A stretch of DNA of 64,000 nt from Salinigranum marinum (GCF_024228675.1 NZ_CP100461.1:1054001-1118000), one strand, 5' to 3'; numbered from the stretch's first letter, positions 18,524 through 27,516 are shown. Notes: generated from the sequence alone by a model not told the origin. Made by a program: numbers and translations.

Positions 18524-18898
18524 TCAGTCCTGGCAGCAGCCGCCGGCCTCGCCGCCGAAGTCGACCGCGAGCGGCGCGGAGATGGCCTGGTTGATCGATT
18601 CGAGCCGCGACTGGAGTTCGGACTGCGCGTCGAGGTAGTCGGCCATGACCGGCAGGTCGTGGAGGTTCTGCTGTTTCTCCTGGAGCTTCTGCATCCCCTC
18701 CTGCGTCGCGTTGCCGGTCTGGCGGGCGAACATGAACTCCTCGCGGAGCTGGTTGAACTCGCGGATGCGTTCCTGCGCTTCGTCGTCGGCTTCGACGGCC
18801 GCCTTGGCCTCCTCGAAACGCTCGTACTCGTCGGTCTCGGCGATGGCCGCTCCGAGTTCGCGACCCAGTTCTTCGAGGCTCGTCGTCTCGACGCTCAT
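18524..18898 (-). CDS. YlbF-family protein with C-terminal cysteine pair
   Basis: 124 residues from ATG 18898. It is predicted almost wholly helical (YERFEEAKAAVEADDEAQERIREFNQLREEF, written here in parts: YERFEEAKAAV, EAQERIREFNQL), matching the YlbF/YmcA domain, which in Bacillus forms a complex acting on RNase Y and competence. The archaeal role is unknown. The protein ends in a Gly-rich GGEAGGCCQD tail with adjacent cysteines. It lies 54 bases upstream of the MinD-like gene on the same strand. Confidence 0.85.
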   Translation of the reverse strand: MSVETTSLEELGRELGAAIAETDEYERFEEAKAAVEADDEAQERIREFNQLREEFMFARQTGNATQEGMQKLQEKQQNLHDLPVMADYLDAQSELQSRLESINQAISAPLAVDFGGEAGGCCQD

Positions 18899-19001
18899 GG
18901 ACTCGCTTGGGGGAGGACACAATTGAATTTGCCGGCTGCGGTGGCGCGGCGTCCGACGAAACGTTCGAGTGCGTGGGTGCCGTTCACGTGGTGTGGGTTC
19001 G

Positions 19002-20392
19002 ATGCAGTCGTCGACGGTGCGGACCGCGGCTGTCGAACGCCGACTCCGACGGCTCGACAGCCGGCAGTTCGTCGCCTTCTGCGCGGGGCTGTGGGCCGCC
19101 CGGGGCTACGAGACGCAAATCGACGACGACCTGATCGTCGCGACGCGGGGTGACGAGCGTCTCTCCGTGCTCCCGCGGGCCGAGCCCGGCGTGGTCGCCA
19201 GAGCGGCCGCCAGGGTTCGCTCCCGTCTCGTCGACCGGTCGGCGACGACCGTCGACCGGGGGATCGACGTCGTGGTCGCGCCGGTCGACGCAGCGTGGGC
19301 GTCGCGACTGGCAAACCGTCACGGGGGCGTCTCGTCGGCCCGCGAGAGCTCGCCGACCGCCTGCTGTACGGGCTCTCGCGGGCCGACGCCGACGGGCTCG
19401 CCGTGCGGTATCTGGGCGTGCCGACGGCGACCCTCCTGGCCGCGGGCGACGTGACACCGCGGTTCGCTGTCGCCCGTTCGCGCCCCGAGCTGACGACGGT
19501 CACGGCCCTCGCCGCCGTCGTCTGTCTCGTGGTGGCCGCGGCCGCCGCCGGCGCGTGGGCGCCCGGTGGAGGCGACACCACGGCGACGGGCACCGACGCA
19601 CCACCGGCGGTCGCAGCCACCGAGCGGATCGCGCCCGAGCGCACCGCATCCGCGAACGCGACGTACCCGCCGGGCGTCGACGACGACTTCCTCGACGTGT
19701 GGGTGCTCTCGGCGGCCCACACGGCAGCGGTCGACGGGCGATCCTATCGGTTCATCGCCCGGCACACGGGGGCCGAGGCGCTCGACGGCGACCGACGCTG
19801 GGACACCGCGTGGCAACACGCCGTCGTCGACGACGACGTTTGGCTCTACTCGATAGTCGGGTACACCGCCGCCGGAAACGACTCGCGGCTCGTCCAGTAC
19901 ACCACCTACGCGGACGGCAACTCCGTCTACCGTCGCGCCGAAAACGGGACCGATCCGGCCTACGAGCGGCGGCCGGTCCGTGCAACCGCCGGCGGCTCGG
20001 ATCCACACGCCGACCGGGCCGGTCGCTACCTCCGCCGGTATCTCGCGACGACGGCGGTCAGGATCGACCGACCCTCCTGGAACCCCTCGATGTACCGCAT
20101 CGTCGCGACCGGACGGCCGACGGCCGTCGACGGTGACGTCTCGAACTACACCGCGACGGCCCTGGTCGACCGCGACGGATTCGTCTCGACGCTCTCGGTC
20201 GAGTACACGCTCGACGAGGGGACGAGCGAACGGACCGTCCGGTTCCGGTTCGAGTACGCCGCTGTCGACGACACACGGGTCCGGCCACCGGGATGGTACG
20301 ACGACGCGCGCGCCGCGACGGGAACGAACGCCACTCGCGAGCGCCTCGCCGACGGGCGTCCGGCGACGACCGTCTCGGTCTCGTCACCGTGA
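19002..20392 (+). pseudogene. Membrane protein with Mrr-like endonuclease-fold N-terminus, interrupted by a frameshift
   Basis: Two frames make one protein. The first, from ATG 19002 (MQSSTVRTAAVERRL), carries LDSRQFVAFCAGLWAARGYETQI...LIVATRGDERLSVLP, which resembles the Mrr-cat endonuclease fold; a catalytic D-(E/Q)xK set is not certain. It should pass into the -1 frame at a G run (19323-19327), which continues GRLVGPRELADRLLYGLSR..., a transmembrane helix (TALAAVVCLVVAAAAAGAW, about 19498-19560) and a ~270-residue outside domain with several N-x-S/T sites. One more G would restore a ~460-residue protein. It overlaps the convergent esterase stop by 9 bases. Confidence 0.7.
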
Positions 20393-21034
20393 CTCGACGA
20401 ACGAGACCACGTCCGCGAGTTCGTCACGAGCGACACCGTGGCCGGCGTCGTACGCCTCGTAGGTGACTGCTGCCCCCAGTTCGCGGAGACGGTCGGCGGC
20501 GGCGGTGACCCGTGACTCGGGGATGATCTCGTCGGCGCGGCCCGCGCCGAGGAACACCGGGCACCCGTCGAGGCCCTCGTCGCGCTCCGCGTGCGAGGCG
20601 GCGAGGTAGCCGTGGAGCCCCACGATCCAGTCGTAGGCCGCCGGCGACTCCACCAGCAGTGCCGTACTCATGATCGCGCCCTGTGAGAACCCGAGCAGGC
20701 CGACCGCGTCGGCCCCGAGTTCTTCCCGCGCGCGGTCGATCGCCTCCGTCGCGCGGTCGAGGCTGCGACGGAACCCCACGGGCTCGGGCTGGCTCCGGTG
20801 GAGGTCGCCGTCGGGCATGTCGAGGTCGTACCAGGTGTACCCGCCCATGAGCCGGTCGGGCGCACGGAGGCTCACGACGTGTGACGGTGGGAGTTCGGCG
20901 GCGATCGGGAGCAGGTCGGTCTCGTCCGCGCCGCGTCCGTGGAGGACGACGACGAGCCGGTCGCTCTCACCCGTGGGCGGTGGCCGGTAGACGAACTCGA
21001 GCGGCAGGTCGGTGCCGAGCGGCTGGTCTGTCAT
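20384..21034 (-). CDS. Alpha/beta-hydrolase, phospholipase/carboxylesterase family
   Basis: 216 residues from ATG 21034. The oxyanion region is VVVLHGRGADETDLLPIA, the nucleophile elbow GFSQGA (serine), the acid in GRADEIIP and the histidine in YDAGHGV. This matches the small carboxylesterase/lysophospholipase family (E. coli YpfH, human APT1-like). The likely activity is cleavage of carboxylic esters in the cytoplasm; the natural substrate is unknown. Confidence 0.92.
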   Translation of the reverse strand: MTDQPLGTDLPLEFVYRPPPTGESDRLVVVLHGRGADETDLLPIAAELPPSHVVSLRAPDRLMGGYTWYDLDMPDGDLHRSQPEPVGFRRSLDRATEAIDRAREELGADAVGLLGFSQGAIMSTALLVESPAAYDWIVGLHGYLAASHAERDEGLDGCPVFLGAGRADEIIPESRVTAAADRLRELGAAVTYEAYDAGHGVARDELADVVSFVESR

Positions 21035-21164
21035 CGCGGATCGATACGGCGGCGACCTGCAAGAACCCCCGAGTGACATCGGTGTCACCCCCGATTTGCG
21101 GACTGTCTGGCGAGTCCCCACGGGATACTATGCTCGTCGCGCCCGTACCACTCAACGGAGTGAT

Positions 21165-22265
21165 ATGACTCGCCAAGGGGGGAGAGACGGCCGTACCGGC
21201 GGTCCGGGGCGTCGGCTCGTCGACGGGGGAGCCGAGACTGGGCTCGACGCGGAGCCGCGTCCCGCCGACCGAACCGACTCGTTGTTCCGGGCGGTGTTCG
21301 CGCTCGTTCGTGGCGAGACGAGCCACATCGAGCTGTCGACGCGTCTCGCGACCCTCGACGCCGAGTTGACCGTGCTCGGGTCGAGGCTCGACCAGTCGCG
21401 TTCCGCCACGTCCGAAACGGACGACCCCGCCCGCGCCCAGGCGTACCTGACGGCCGCCCAGGACCTCGTCTCCGACGCACGGTGCCTCCTGGCTCGCGGG
21501 CACATCGAAGCAGCCTGGGGACGGTACCACGGGGCCCGGCGGTTAACCGTGTTCGTCACCGAGGCGGTGGGGGACACCGACAGCCTCACCACACGGGCAC
21601 GGACCGTCTACGAGGACGCGCTGGGGACGCTGGCGGGGAACCACCGGCGGGCGGTCGTCGCACTCCTCACCGACGGGTCGACGCTGAAGGCCCCACCCAC
21701 CGCTGACGAACTCGCGGAGTCGATGCGCGTCCTCCACCAGCAGTACGAGCGTCTCCTGCTCAGGCGGCGGTATCTGCAGTCACAGTTCAACCAACTCCTC
21801 GTACAGGGCACGGTCAGCCTCCTGGTCCTGCTCGCGGTCGCCTTCGCCGCCGAGCTCGGGCTGTCGCCGATCCTCGTCAGCCCGCTGACGACCACGGATC
21901 TCACCTCCGTCGGCTTCGCGCTCTACGTGGTGCTCGTCGGCGTCATCGGGGCGTCGCTCTTCGGGATGCGGTCCCTCCGGAGTTTCCCGCTGTCGGTGCA
22001 GACCGCGAGCCAGGTGCCGGGGCTGTTCGTCACCGGCGCACGGGTGTTCATCGGCGCGTCGTCGGCGCTCATCTTAGTGTTCGTGCTGTTCACCGGACTC
22101 TTACCGATCCAGGAGGGGGTCACCGCGCCGCTGGCGCTCGCGATCGCCTTCGCCGGCGGCTACTCGGAGCGGCTGGCACCCCAAACGATCGAAGTTGTCT
22201 CGCAGGTGATCCCGACGGGCGCGACCGGCGACGGCCAGCAGACCGTGACCCCGATCGACGACTGA
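21165..22265 (+). CDS. Membrane protein with N-terminal soluble helical domain, unknown
   Basis: 366 residues from ATG 21165. Residues ~40-215 look helical and soluble (SHIELSTRLATLDAELTVLG, ARAQAYLTAAQDLVSDARCLL, LHQQYERLLLRRRYLQSQ), then four hydrophobic segments follow (GTVSLLVLLAVAFAAELGL; VGFALYVVLVGVIGASLFG; VFIGASSALILVFVLFTGLL; ALAIAFAGGYSERLAPQ). The end motif GGYSERLAPQTI looks conserved-like. I cannot name the family; a role as a membrane sensor or scaffold is only a guess. Confidence 0.75.
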   Translation: MTRQGGRDGRTGGPGRRLVDGGAETGLDAEPRPADRTDSLFRAVFALVRGETSHIELSTRLATLDAELTVLGSRLDQSRSATSETDDPARAQAYLTAAQDLVSDARCLLARGHIEAAWGRYHGARRLTVFVTEAVGDTDSLTTRARTVYEDALGTLAGNHRRAVVALLTDGSTLKAPPTADELAESMRVLHQQYERLLLRRRYLQSQFNQLLVQGTVSLLVLLAVAFAAELGLSPILVSPLTTTDLTSVGFALYVVLVGVIGASLFGMRSLRSFPLSVQTASQVPGLFVTGARVFIGASSALILVFVLFTGLLPIQEGVTAPLALAIAFAGGYSERLAPQTIEVVSQVIPTGATGDGQQTVTPIDD

Positions 22266-22380
22266 GACGCTCTGTTGTCACCGTGTACCGGTCGTCGCCG
22301 CCTCCGAGGCAGCAACGGCCATCGATGACTGATAACAACTCTTCTGAGGCGTCGAGCGGTCCGTCTTCACCGTCGCGATC

Positions 22381-22575
22381 TCAGTCGGCGTCGCCTCGAC
22401 CGACGCCGAGCGGCTTCCGGCAGTTCTTACAGAGGTAGAGGTTCCGTGTCGCCTCACCGTAGCCGATGCCACCTTTCGGGGTCGAGTGGATCTCGTGTAG
22501 CTCCTCGCTCTCCAGTTGGTCCATCGATTCGATCTCCGCGCCGCACTCGGGACACTCGATCTGTTCCGTGGCCAT
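22381..22575 (-). CDS. Small zinc-ribbon (CPxCG) protein
   Basis: 64 residues with two cysteine knuckles, CPECG at residues 8-12 and CKNC about 40 residues later, forming a typical zinc ribbon. The ATG at 22575 begins MATEQIECPECG. It is probably a nucleic-acid or protein-binding adaptor; no specific function can be assigned. Confidence 0.75.
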   Translation of the reverse strand: MATEQIECPECGAEIESMDQLESEELHEIHSTPKGGIGYGEATRNLYLCKNCRKPLGVGRGDAD

Positions 22576-22682
22576 AGCTGTGTGTCGTCGCGTCGATACT
22601 TAATCTCTCTACCCCCGTGCGACGCGAACGCACGACAGCGAAACTCCGGCCTGCCGCGCCGCCCGCGTCACGAAACGCCGAC

Positions 22683-22689
22683 GTTAAAC
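22683..22689 (+). promoter_or_regulatory. TATA-like box for dph2
   Basis: GTTAAAC is centred about 27 bases before the dph2 ATG, the spacing seen for leaderless haloarchaeal transcripts. A further AT run (ATTAAATAGGGG) lies between it and the start. Confidence 0.45.
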
Positions 22690-22712
22690 GACTCGACAAT
22701 TAAATAGGGGTA

Positions 22713-23744
22713 ATGAGCAACGACGCCTACTCCGAGGGCGACCTCCGAAAGACGGGGATGGCCCTGAAACACGACCGAGAGTGGGACTACGAACTCGATC
22801 GCATCGTCGACGCCGTCGAGGAGCGCGGCGCGACGAAGGTCGGACTCCAGTTCCCCGAAGGGCTCAAGCGGCGGGCCCCGGCGGTCGCCGACGACCTCCG
22901 GGCGCTGACCGACGACGTCACGTTCATGATTTCCGGGCAGCCGTGTTACGGCGCGTGCGACCTCGACACCTTCCTGATGCGCCGGACGGACGTGTTCGTC
23001 CACTTCGGCCACTCGCCGATGAAGGAGTCCGAGAAGATCATCTACGTCCCGCTGTTCTCGAACGTCGACCCGTTCCCGATCCTCGAGGACGCCGTCGACG
23101 AACTCCAAGAGGGAGAAGTAGGTCTCGTCACGACCGCCCAGCACATGAACCGGTTTGGGGAGATGGTCGAGTGGCTCGAGGATCGTGGCTTCGACGTCCA
23201 GACCCGCCGCGGCGACGAGCGACTCACCCACGAGGGGCAGGTGCTCGGCTGTAACTACGCCTCTGCCGACATCCCCGCCGATCAGGTGCTGTACGTCGGC
23301 GGCGGGAAGTTCCACCCGCTGGGACTGGCGATGGAACACCCCGACAAGAACGTCGTCATCGCCGACCCCGTCAACAACGTCGTCACGATCGCCGACACCG
23401 AGAAGTTCATGAAACAGCGCTACGGCGCGGTCCACCGCGCGATGGACGCCCGGACGTGGGGCGTCATCTTCTGCACCAAGATCGGACAGGGTCGGTGGGA
23501 GCAGGCCGAGAAGATCCTCGCGGAGAACGACGACGCCTACCTGGTGACGATGGACGAGGTGACCCCCGACCGCCTGCGCAACTTCGACTTCGACGCCTTC
23601 GTCAACACCGGCTGTCCGCGCATCACGACCGACGACGGCCCCCGGTTCCACAAGCCGATGCTCACCCCCGGTGAGTACGAGATCGCCGTCGGCAACAAGC
23701 CCTTAGAGGATCTGTCGTTCGACACGTTCCACGGCACCTGGTAG
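22713..23744 (+). CDS. dph2: Diphthamide biosynthesis enzyme Dph2 (archaeal Dph1/Dph2 homologue)
   Basis: A radical SAM-like but non-classical enzyme that moves the 3-amino-3-carboxypropyl group of S-adenosylmethionine to a histidine of elongation factor 2, the first step to diphthamide. The three cysteines that bind its [4Fe-4S] cluster are visible: C78 (with C82 nearby, SGQPCYGACD), C181 (LGCNYASAD) and C302 (NTGCPRI), one in each of the three repeated domains. 343 residues, the family norm. Starts at ATG 22713. Confidence 0.95.
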   Translation: MSNDAYSEGDLRKTGMALKHDREWDYELDRIVDAVEERGATKVGLQFPEGLKRRAPAVADDLRALTDDVTFMISGQPCYGACDLDTFLMRRTDVFVHFGHSPMKESEKIIYVPLFSNVDPFPILEDAVDELQEGEVGLVTTAQHMNRFGEMVEWLEDRGFDVQTRRGDERLTHEGQVLGCNYASADIPADQVLYVGGGKFHPLGLAMEHPDKNVVIADPVNNVVTIADTEKFMKQRYGAVHRAMDARTWGVIFCTKIGQGRWEQAEKILAENDDAYLVTMDEVTPDRLRNFDFDAFVNTGCPRITTDDGPRFHKPMLTPGEYEIAVGNKPLEDLSFDTFHGTW

Positions 23745-23799
23745 CGCCCAGTCCGCCAGTCGCCGCGTCGTTTTTGTCCAGTTGGTGTCGATCCATCGT

Positions 23800-24186
23800 A
23801 TGCACTGTGATCCCATCGGGACCGTATCGACGCCGTTCGAGACGACGGGCGAGGCCCCGCCACAGGGCTTTCAGGGCGACGCCGAGGGGGTCGTCCGCGT
23901 CCGCGAGGAGTTCGCGGCGGGGCTTTCGGGGTTCGACGCGCCGTCGGTCGTGATCGTCTGGTGGGCCGACCGCGCCGACCGGTCAGTCCTGACGCTCGAC
24001 CGTGACCCCTCGCGCGGGGTGTTCACCTCGCGGTCGCCCGCGCGGCCCAACCCCGTCTGCCTCACCGAGTGTACGGTCCTCGCGGTCGACGACCGTCGCC
24101 TCCGCGTGCGCGGGGTCGACATGGCCGACGGCTCGCCGGTGGTCGACCTGAAGGCGTCCGTCCGCGACCGCCTCGACCGGAGCTAA
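23800..24186 (+). CDS. trmO: tRNA (N6-threonylcarbamoyladenosine37) methyltransferase, TrmO/TsaA family
   Basis: 128 residues from ATG 23800. The small beta-barrel begins CDPIGTVSTPF and has the signature RGVFTSRSPARPNPVCLTECTV, the SAM-binding RxPxRPNP motif, then GVDMADGSPVVDLKA. In bacteria this family N6-methylates the t6A at position 37 of tRNA. The enzyme lies directly after dph2, and both use SAM on the translation apparatus. Its stop overlaps the convergent gene by 4 bases. Confidence 0.9.
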   Translation: MHCDPIGTVSTPFETTGEAPPQGFQGDAEGVVRVREEFAAGLSGFDAPSVVIVWWADRADRSVLTLDRDPSRGVFTSRSPARPNPVCLTECTVLAVDDRRLRVRGVDMADGSPVVDLKASVRDRLDRS

Positions 24187-24593
24187 TCCAGGTCGAGCGC
24201 CGCCTTCTCGCCGGTCTCACAGTCGCAGTCGGCGTAGCGATCCCCACACCGGGGACACTCCTCGACCACACAGCCCGGGTGGTGGAACGCGCCGACGGCG
24301 ACGCCGCAGTCGCGACACGGCCGGTCGTCGAACGCCGCCTCCGTCCAGCGGCTCGTGAACTGTTCGCGTTCCTTGACGAGTTCGGAGGTCGAGAGCGGCC
24401 CCCACTGTCCGGCCGCGATCCGCTCGTCGAAATGCGCCAGGAGCTCCTCGTAGGTGAGGTAGCCGTGGCCCGCGCCGTACGGCACCGGCTCGGCGTCGGT
24501 GCCGTCGTCGAAGCGCAGGCGACGATCCGCCGCACAGCCGTCCGCGTCGGGAACCGACCGGCCACATTTCCAGCAGTCGCTCCACTCCGTCAC
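24183..24593 (-). CDS. Zinc-finger protein with three cysteine clusters, unknown
   Basis: 136 residues with CWKC near the N-terminus, CRDC in the middle and CVVEECPRCGDRYADCDC near the end, enough for two or three zinc sites. The middle (YLTYEELLAHFDERIAAG, SELVKEREQFTSRW) is helical. The function is unknown. The start is GTG 24593, and the GTG overlaps the TGA stop of the upstream LOG-like gene (GTGA), so the two genes are translationally coupled. Confidence 0.8.
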   Translation of the reverse strand: MTEWSDCWKCGRSVPDADGCAADRRLRFDDGTDAEPVPYGAGHGYLTYEELLAHFDERIAAGQWGPLSTSELVKEREQFTSRWTEAAFDDRPCRDCGVAVGAFHHPGCVVEECPRCGDRYADCDCETGEKAALDLD

Positions 24594-25054
24594 AGCGCTC
24601 CCTCCCGGCGGTCGTCGACCGTCCGCTCGATGTAGTCGACGGCCTCGGTGGGCGTCTCACACGGACGGACGCCCGCGGCCGCGTGCGTCCCGAGCCCTGC
24701 CACGGGCCGATCGAAGACGGAGGCGAAGCCGATCTCCGACAGCGTCCCGCCGCCACCGTCGACCGCCACGACCGCGTCGCCGTTCATCACGACGAGCGCG
24801 TTGCGTGCGTGACCCAACCCGGTCGCGACCGCCGTCTCGACGAACTCGTTCGCCGCCGTGGGATCTTCGCCGGGGAGGATCCCGACGGTGCGTCCGCCCG
24901 CGGTCAGAGCACCCTCACAGACGGCTTCCATGACGCCGCCGAGGCCGCCACAGACGACGACGTGGTCGCGGTTGGCGAGCCGAACGCCGAGCTCGCGGGC
25001 GGTCGATCGCTCGGGAGTGTCCACGGCGCTGCCGCCGATGACGCTCACCCGCAC
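24590..25054 (-). CDS. LOG/SLOG-family protein (TIGR00725-like)
   Basis: 154 residues from GTG 25054. A Rossmann-like nucleotide fold opens MRVSVIGGSAVDTPE, followed by VVCGGLGGVMEAVCEGAL and the VDGGGGTLSEIGFA loop, similar to the GGxxGxM and PGGxGTxxE motifs of lysine-decarboxylase-like LOG proteins. Plant and bacterial LOG enzymes release cytokinin bases from nucleotides; here a nucleotide-binding or nucleoside phosphoribohydrolase role is plausible but untested. It is coupled to the zinc-finger gene downstream. Confidence 0.85.
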   Translation of the reverse strand: MRVSVIGGSAVDTPERSTARELGVRLANRDHVVVCGGLGGVMEAVCEGALTAGGRTVGILPGEDPTAANEFVETAVATGLGHARNALVVMNGDAVVAVDGGGGTLSEIGFASVFDRPVAGLGTHAAAGVRPCETPTEAVDYIERTVDDRREGAL

Positions 25055-25303
25055 GGACTGTTCTCCCCCCCGGAGTTCGGTCCCATGTCGACGACGTCGT
25101 GGTCCGCCCAGTTAATTCAGGCGGGTCGCGGCGTCACGTCGTCCGACGCGCCGACGCTCAGCGCGCGGAGCGTCTCCGACATCTGACCGAAGTGGGCCGT
25201 CCGACGCTTCTCGGATGGCATGGTACTCCTTATCAGCCCCCGGTGGATATATGTCTTTCTTCTATACTCTCTATGGATTCGATATTATACCGTAAATAAA
25301 ACG

Positions 25304-25320
25304 TGTGAACATAGTTCACA
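25304..25320. promoter_or_regulatory. Perfect 17-bp palindrome (candidate operator)
   Basis: TGTGAAC-ATA-GTTCACA has 7-bp arms matching exactly around a 3-base centre. It sits in the 362-base space between the divergent LOG-like and TOBE genes, about 70 bases before the TOBE gene's TATA box. It is a candidate binding site for a dimeric regulator, perhaps the TOBE/HTH protein itself. Confidence 0.5.
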
Positions 25321-25386
25321 GTGACCGACCGTTCGGACGCGCTCGCAGTCGTGGACTGTCGACTGGCCCGACGGACCGTCGGGACA

Positions 25387-25394
25387 CCTATATC
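25387..25394 (+). promoter_or_regulatory. TATA-like box for the TOBE/HTH gene
   Basis: CCTATATC is centred about 26 bases before GTG 25417, supporting that start as a leaderless one and arguing against the longer frame from 25321. Confidence 0.5.
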
Positions 25395-25416
25395 GGGCGC
25401 GGTCGTAGCCTGCTAC

Positions 25417-26112
25417 GTGGATGGAATACCCGACGCCGCGGTTCGAATCGAGTCCGACGGCGTCGTCTTCGAGGCGCGCGACGCCGCCCTGTTGCGCGCC
25501 ATCGACGAACAGGGCTCGCTGAACGCGGCGGCGACGGCGCTCGAACGGTCGTTCGCCCACGCACAGCGGCGCGTGGTCGAACTGGAGGAGGCGTTCGGCT
25601 CGCTGGTCGAACGGCGGCGCGGCGGCGCCGGCGGGGGCGGGAGCGAACTCACCGACAGGGCCCGTGACCTCCTCACGCGGTTCGCCCGGCTCCAGGCGGA
25701 GTTCGCCGGCGTCGCCGACGCGACGCTCTCGGTGTTCACCGGGGCGGTGCGAGCGCGCGACGGTGAACTGGCGACGGTCGACACCGAACCCGGCCGCGTT
25801 CTCGCGCTGGTGCCGAAAGGCGTGGTCGTCGGAGCGACGGTCGACGTGTCGGTCCGGGCCGACGCGGTCACGGTCGAACTCCCCGGCGAGGCACCCGCAC
25901 CCGACGCGACGAGCGCCCGGAACCGGTTCGAGGGGCGGGTCGCGGCGGTGACGCGCGGCGAGGCCATCGGGCGCGTCGCGGTCGACGTCGGCACCGAGAC
26001 ACCCCTGCGGGCGCTGCTCACGACGAACAGCCTCGACCGGATGGCGTTCGCGGAGGGCGACGACGTGGTCGTCTCGTTCAAGGCGACCGCGACGCGCGCC
26101 ATCGAACGGTGA
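25417..26112 (+). CDS. ModE-like HTH and TOBE-domain transcriptional regulator
   Basis: 231 residues. The N-terminal winged helix is LysR/ModE-like (DAALLRAIDEQGSLNAAATALERSFAHAQRRVVELE, split here: LLRAIDEQGSLNAAA, SFAHAQRRVVELEEAFG). The C-terminal half has TOBE repeats (VFTGAVRARDGELATVDT, then NRFEGRVAAVTRGEAIGRV) that in ModE and transporters bind molybdate or tungstate. It is likely an oxyanion-sensing repressor. The GTG at 25417 is preferred because of the TATA box; the frame is open to 25321. Confidence 0.85.
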   Translation: MDGIPDAAVRIESDGVVFEARDAALLRAIDEQGSLNAAATALERSFAHAQRRVVELEEAFGSLVERRRGGAGGGGSELTDRARDLLTRFARLQAEFAGVADATLSVFTGAVRARDGELATVDTEPGRVLALVPKGVVVGATVDVSVRADAVTVELPGEAPAPDATSARNRFEGRVAAVTRGEAIGRVAVDVGTETPLRALLTTNSLDRMAFAEGDDVVVSFKATATRAIER

Positions 26113-26553
26113 CGTAACTCGTGATGCGTGCTGATCGGTGTCGGTCGAACGGATCGTCGGTGTTCAAGCGTGAACGACAGGCAGAGCGAGTGCTGTCGCC
26201 AGGGCGGCGATGAGCCACGCCCTCCCCAGCCGATTCGCTCACTCGCTCACCTCCGTTCGCTCGCTCACTCATCCCTCGCGCGGCGGTCCGACCGACGTCG
26301 GACCGGCCGCGCCACCGGAGCGACCTCGGCGCTCGGTCACTCGCGAACGAGGCGCGCGGGGGCTCGAAGTGGCGGGGCCACTTCGGTGACTGATCTCGTA
26401 CGTCGCACGCCGGCTCCGGTCTCGTTCTCGTCCCTACCGGTTGCTCGGTACCGGTGGCCTCGCACCGTTCACGGTCGGAACGTACATCGCCCGCACCGAC
26501 CGACCGACTCCGCATCCACAACGCTTAGACGGACCCCCGTCGAACCCCCGCGT
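26113..26553. other. Structured intergenic region with two strong hairpins and simple repeats
   Basis: 441 bases without a plausible gene. Bases 26225-26275 repeat CGCTCACTCGCTCAC-type words. At 26278-26312, arms GCGCGGCGGTCCGAC and GTCGGACCG-G-CCGCGC pair with one bulged G around a CGAC loop. At 26366-26384, GAAGTGGC pairs with GCCACTTC around a GGG loop. Repeated TACCGG words occur at 26435-26460. The stretch could be a terminator zone, a dispersed repeat or an unrecognised RNA. Confidence 0.5.
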
Positions 26554-27387
26554 ATGTCCACATCCGACTGGGGGGACTGGCTCCCGCGCGCGGTCAGCGA
26601 GGCGACGCCCGACACGGTCGCCGTCTGGTATCTCGGCTGTAACGGCTTCTTCCTGAAAGGCAGCGAGGGGACGACGCTCGCAATCGACCCGTACGTCGGA
26701 CTCGGCGACCCGCCGCGGACGGTTAGGATGATCCCCGTCCCGTTCGATCCCGACGACGTCGCGGAGATGGACGCCGTCTTGGCGACCCACGAACACACCG
26801 ATCACGTCCACGGCCCGAGCCAGGCACCCATCCTGGCGAACACGGGCGCGACCCTGTACGGGCCGGACGACGCGCTCGCGGTCGCCCGCGAGACGGAAGC
26901 CTGGACCGAACACTGGGACGTCACCGACGACCAGTTCTCGGAGGTCACGGAGGGGGACACGTTCGAGGTCGGCGAGTTCACCGTCAGTGTCGAGCCGTCG
27001 TACGACCCCGACTCCACGCACCCCGTGAGCTACGTCATCGAACACCCGGGGGGAACGTCCTTCCACGGCGGCGACACCAAGCCGGCCGAGGAGTTCGTCG
27101 ACGTCGGCGAACGGTACGACATCGACCTCGGCGTCCTCGCGTTCGGTGCCGAAGGCAACATCCCCGACAAAGAGACCGGCGAACCCGTCCACACGAAGTG
27201 GTACGCCGACGAGAACGAACTCGCCCGCGCCGCGAAGGATCTCCGGCTCACCCGCTGTCTCCCCTCGCACTGGGACATGTGGAAGGGCATGACCGCCGAC
27301 CCGACGGTGTTGCACCACCACACTGCCTCGTTCGCCTACCCCGAACAACTGGAGATCGTCGAGATCGGCGACCGCGTCGACCTCTGA
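26554..27387 (+). CDS. MBL-fold metal-dependent hydrolase (UlaG-like)
   Basis: 277 residues from ATG 26554. Metallo-beta-lactamase fold with the metal motif THEHTDHVHG, a further ligand in FHGGDTKP and LPSHWDMW near the end. Together with WYLGCNGFFLKGSEGTTLAIDPY, this points to the UlaG (L-ascorbate-6-phosphate lactonase)-like branch. Likely a lactonase or phosphodiesterase; the substrate is unknown. It is preceded by the hairpin-rich spacer. Confidence 0.9.
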   Translation: MSTSDWGDWLPRAVSEATPDTVAVWYLGCNGFFLKGSEGTTLAIDPYVGLGDPPRTVRMIPVPFDPDDVAEMDAVLATHEHTDHVHGPSQAPILANTGATLYGPDDALAVARETEAWTEHWDVTDDQFSEVTEGDTFEVGEFTVSVEPSYDPDSTHPVSYVIEHPGGTSFHGGDTKPAEEFVDVGERYDIDLGVLAFGAEGNIPDKETGEPVHTKWYADENELARAAKDLRLTRCLPSHWDMWKGMTADPTVLHHHTASFAYPEQLEIVEIGDRVDL

Positions 27388-27516
27388 GGGCCCCGGTCCG
27401 CCCCGAGCGCTCGCCGCGGCCGTCGCTCGGCCCGTTACGTTCCCCTCGCACCGGCAGTCTCAACTGTGATACCTGCCCCCACGTACTTTATGTGATAGCT
27501 AACGGAACTGAGTCTC

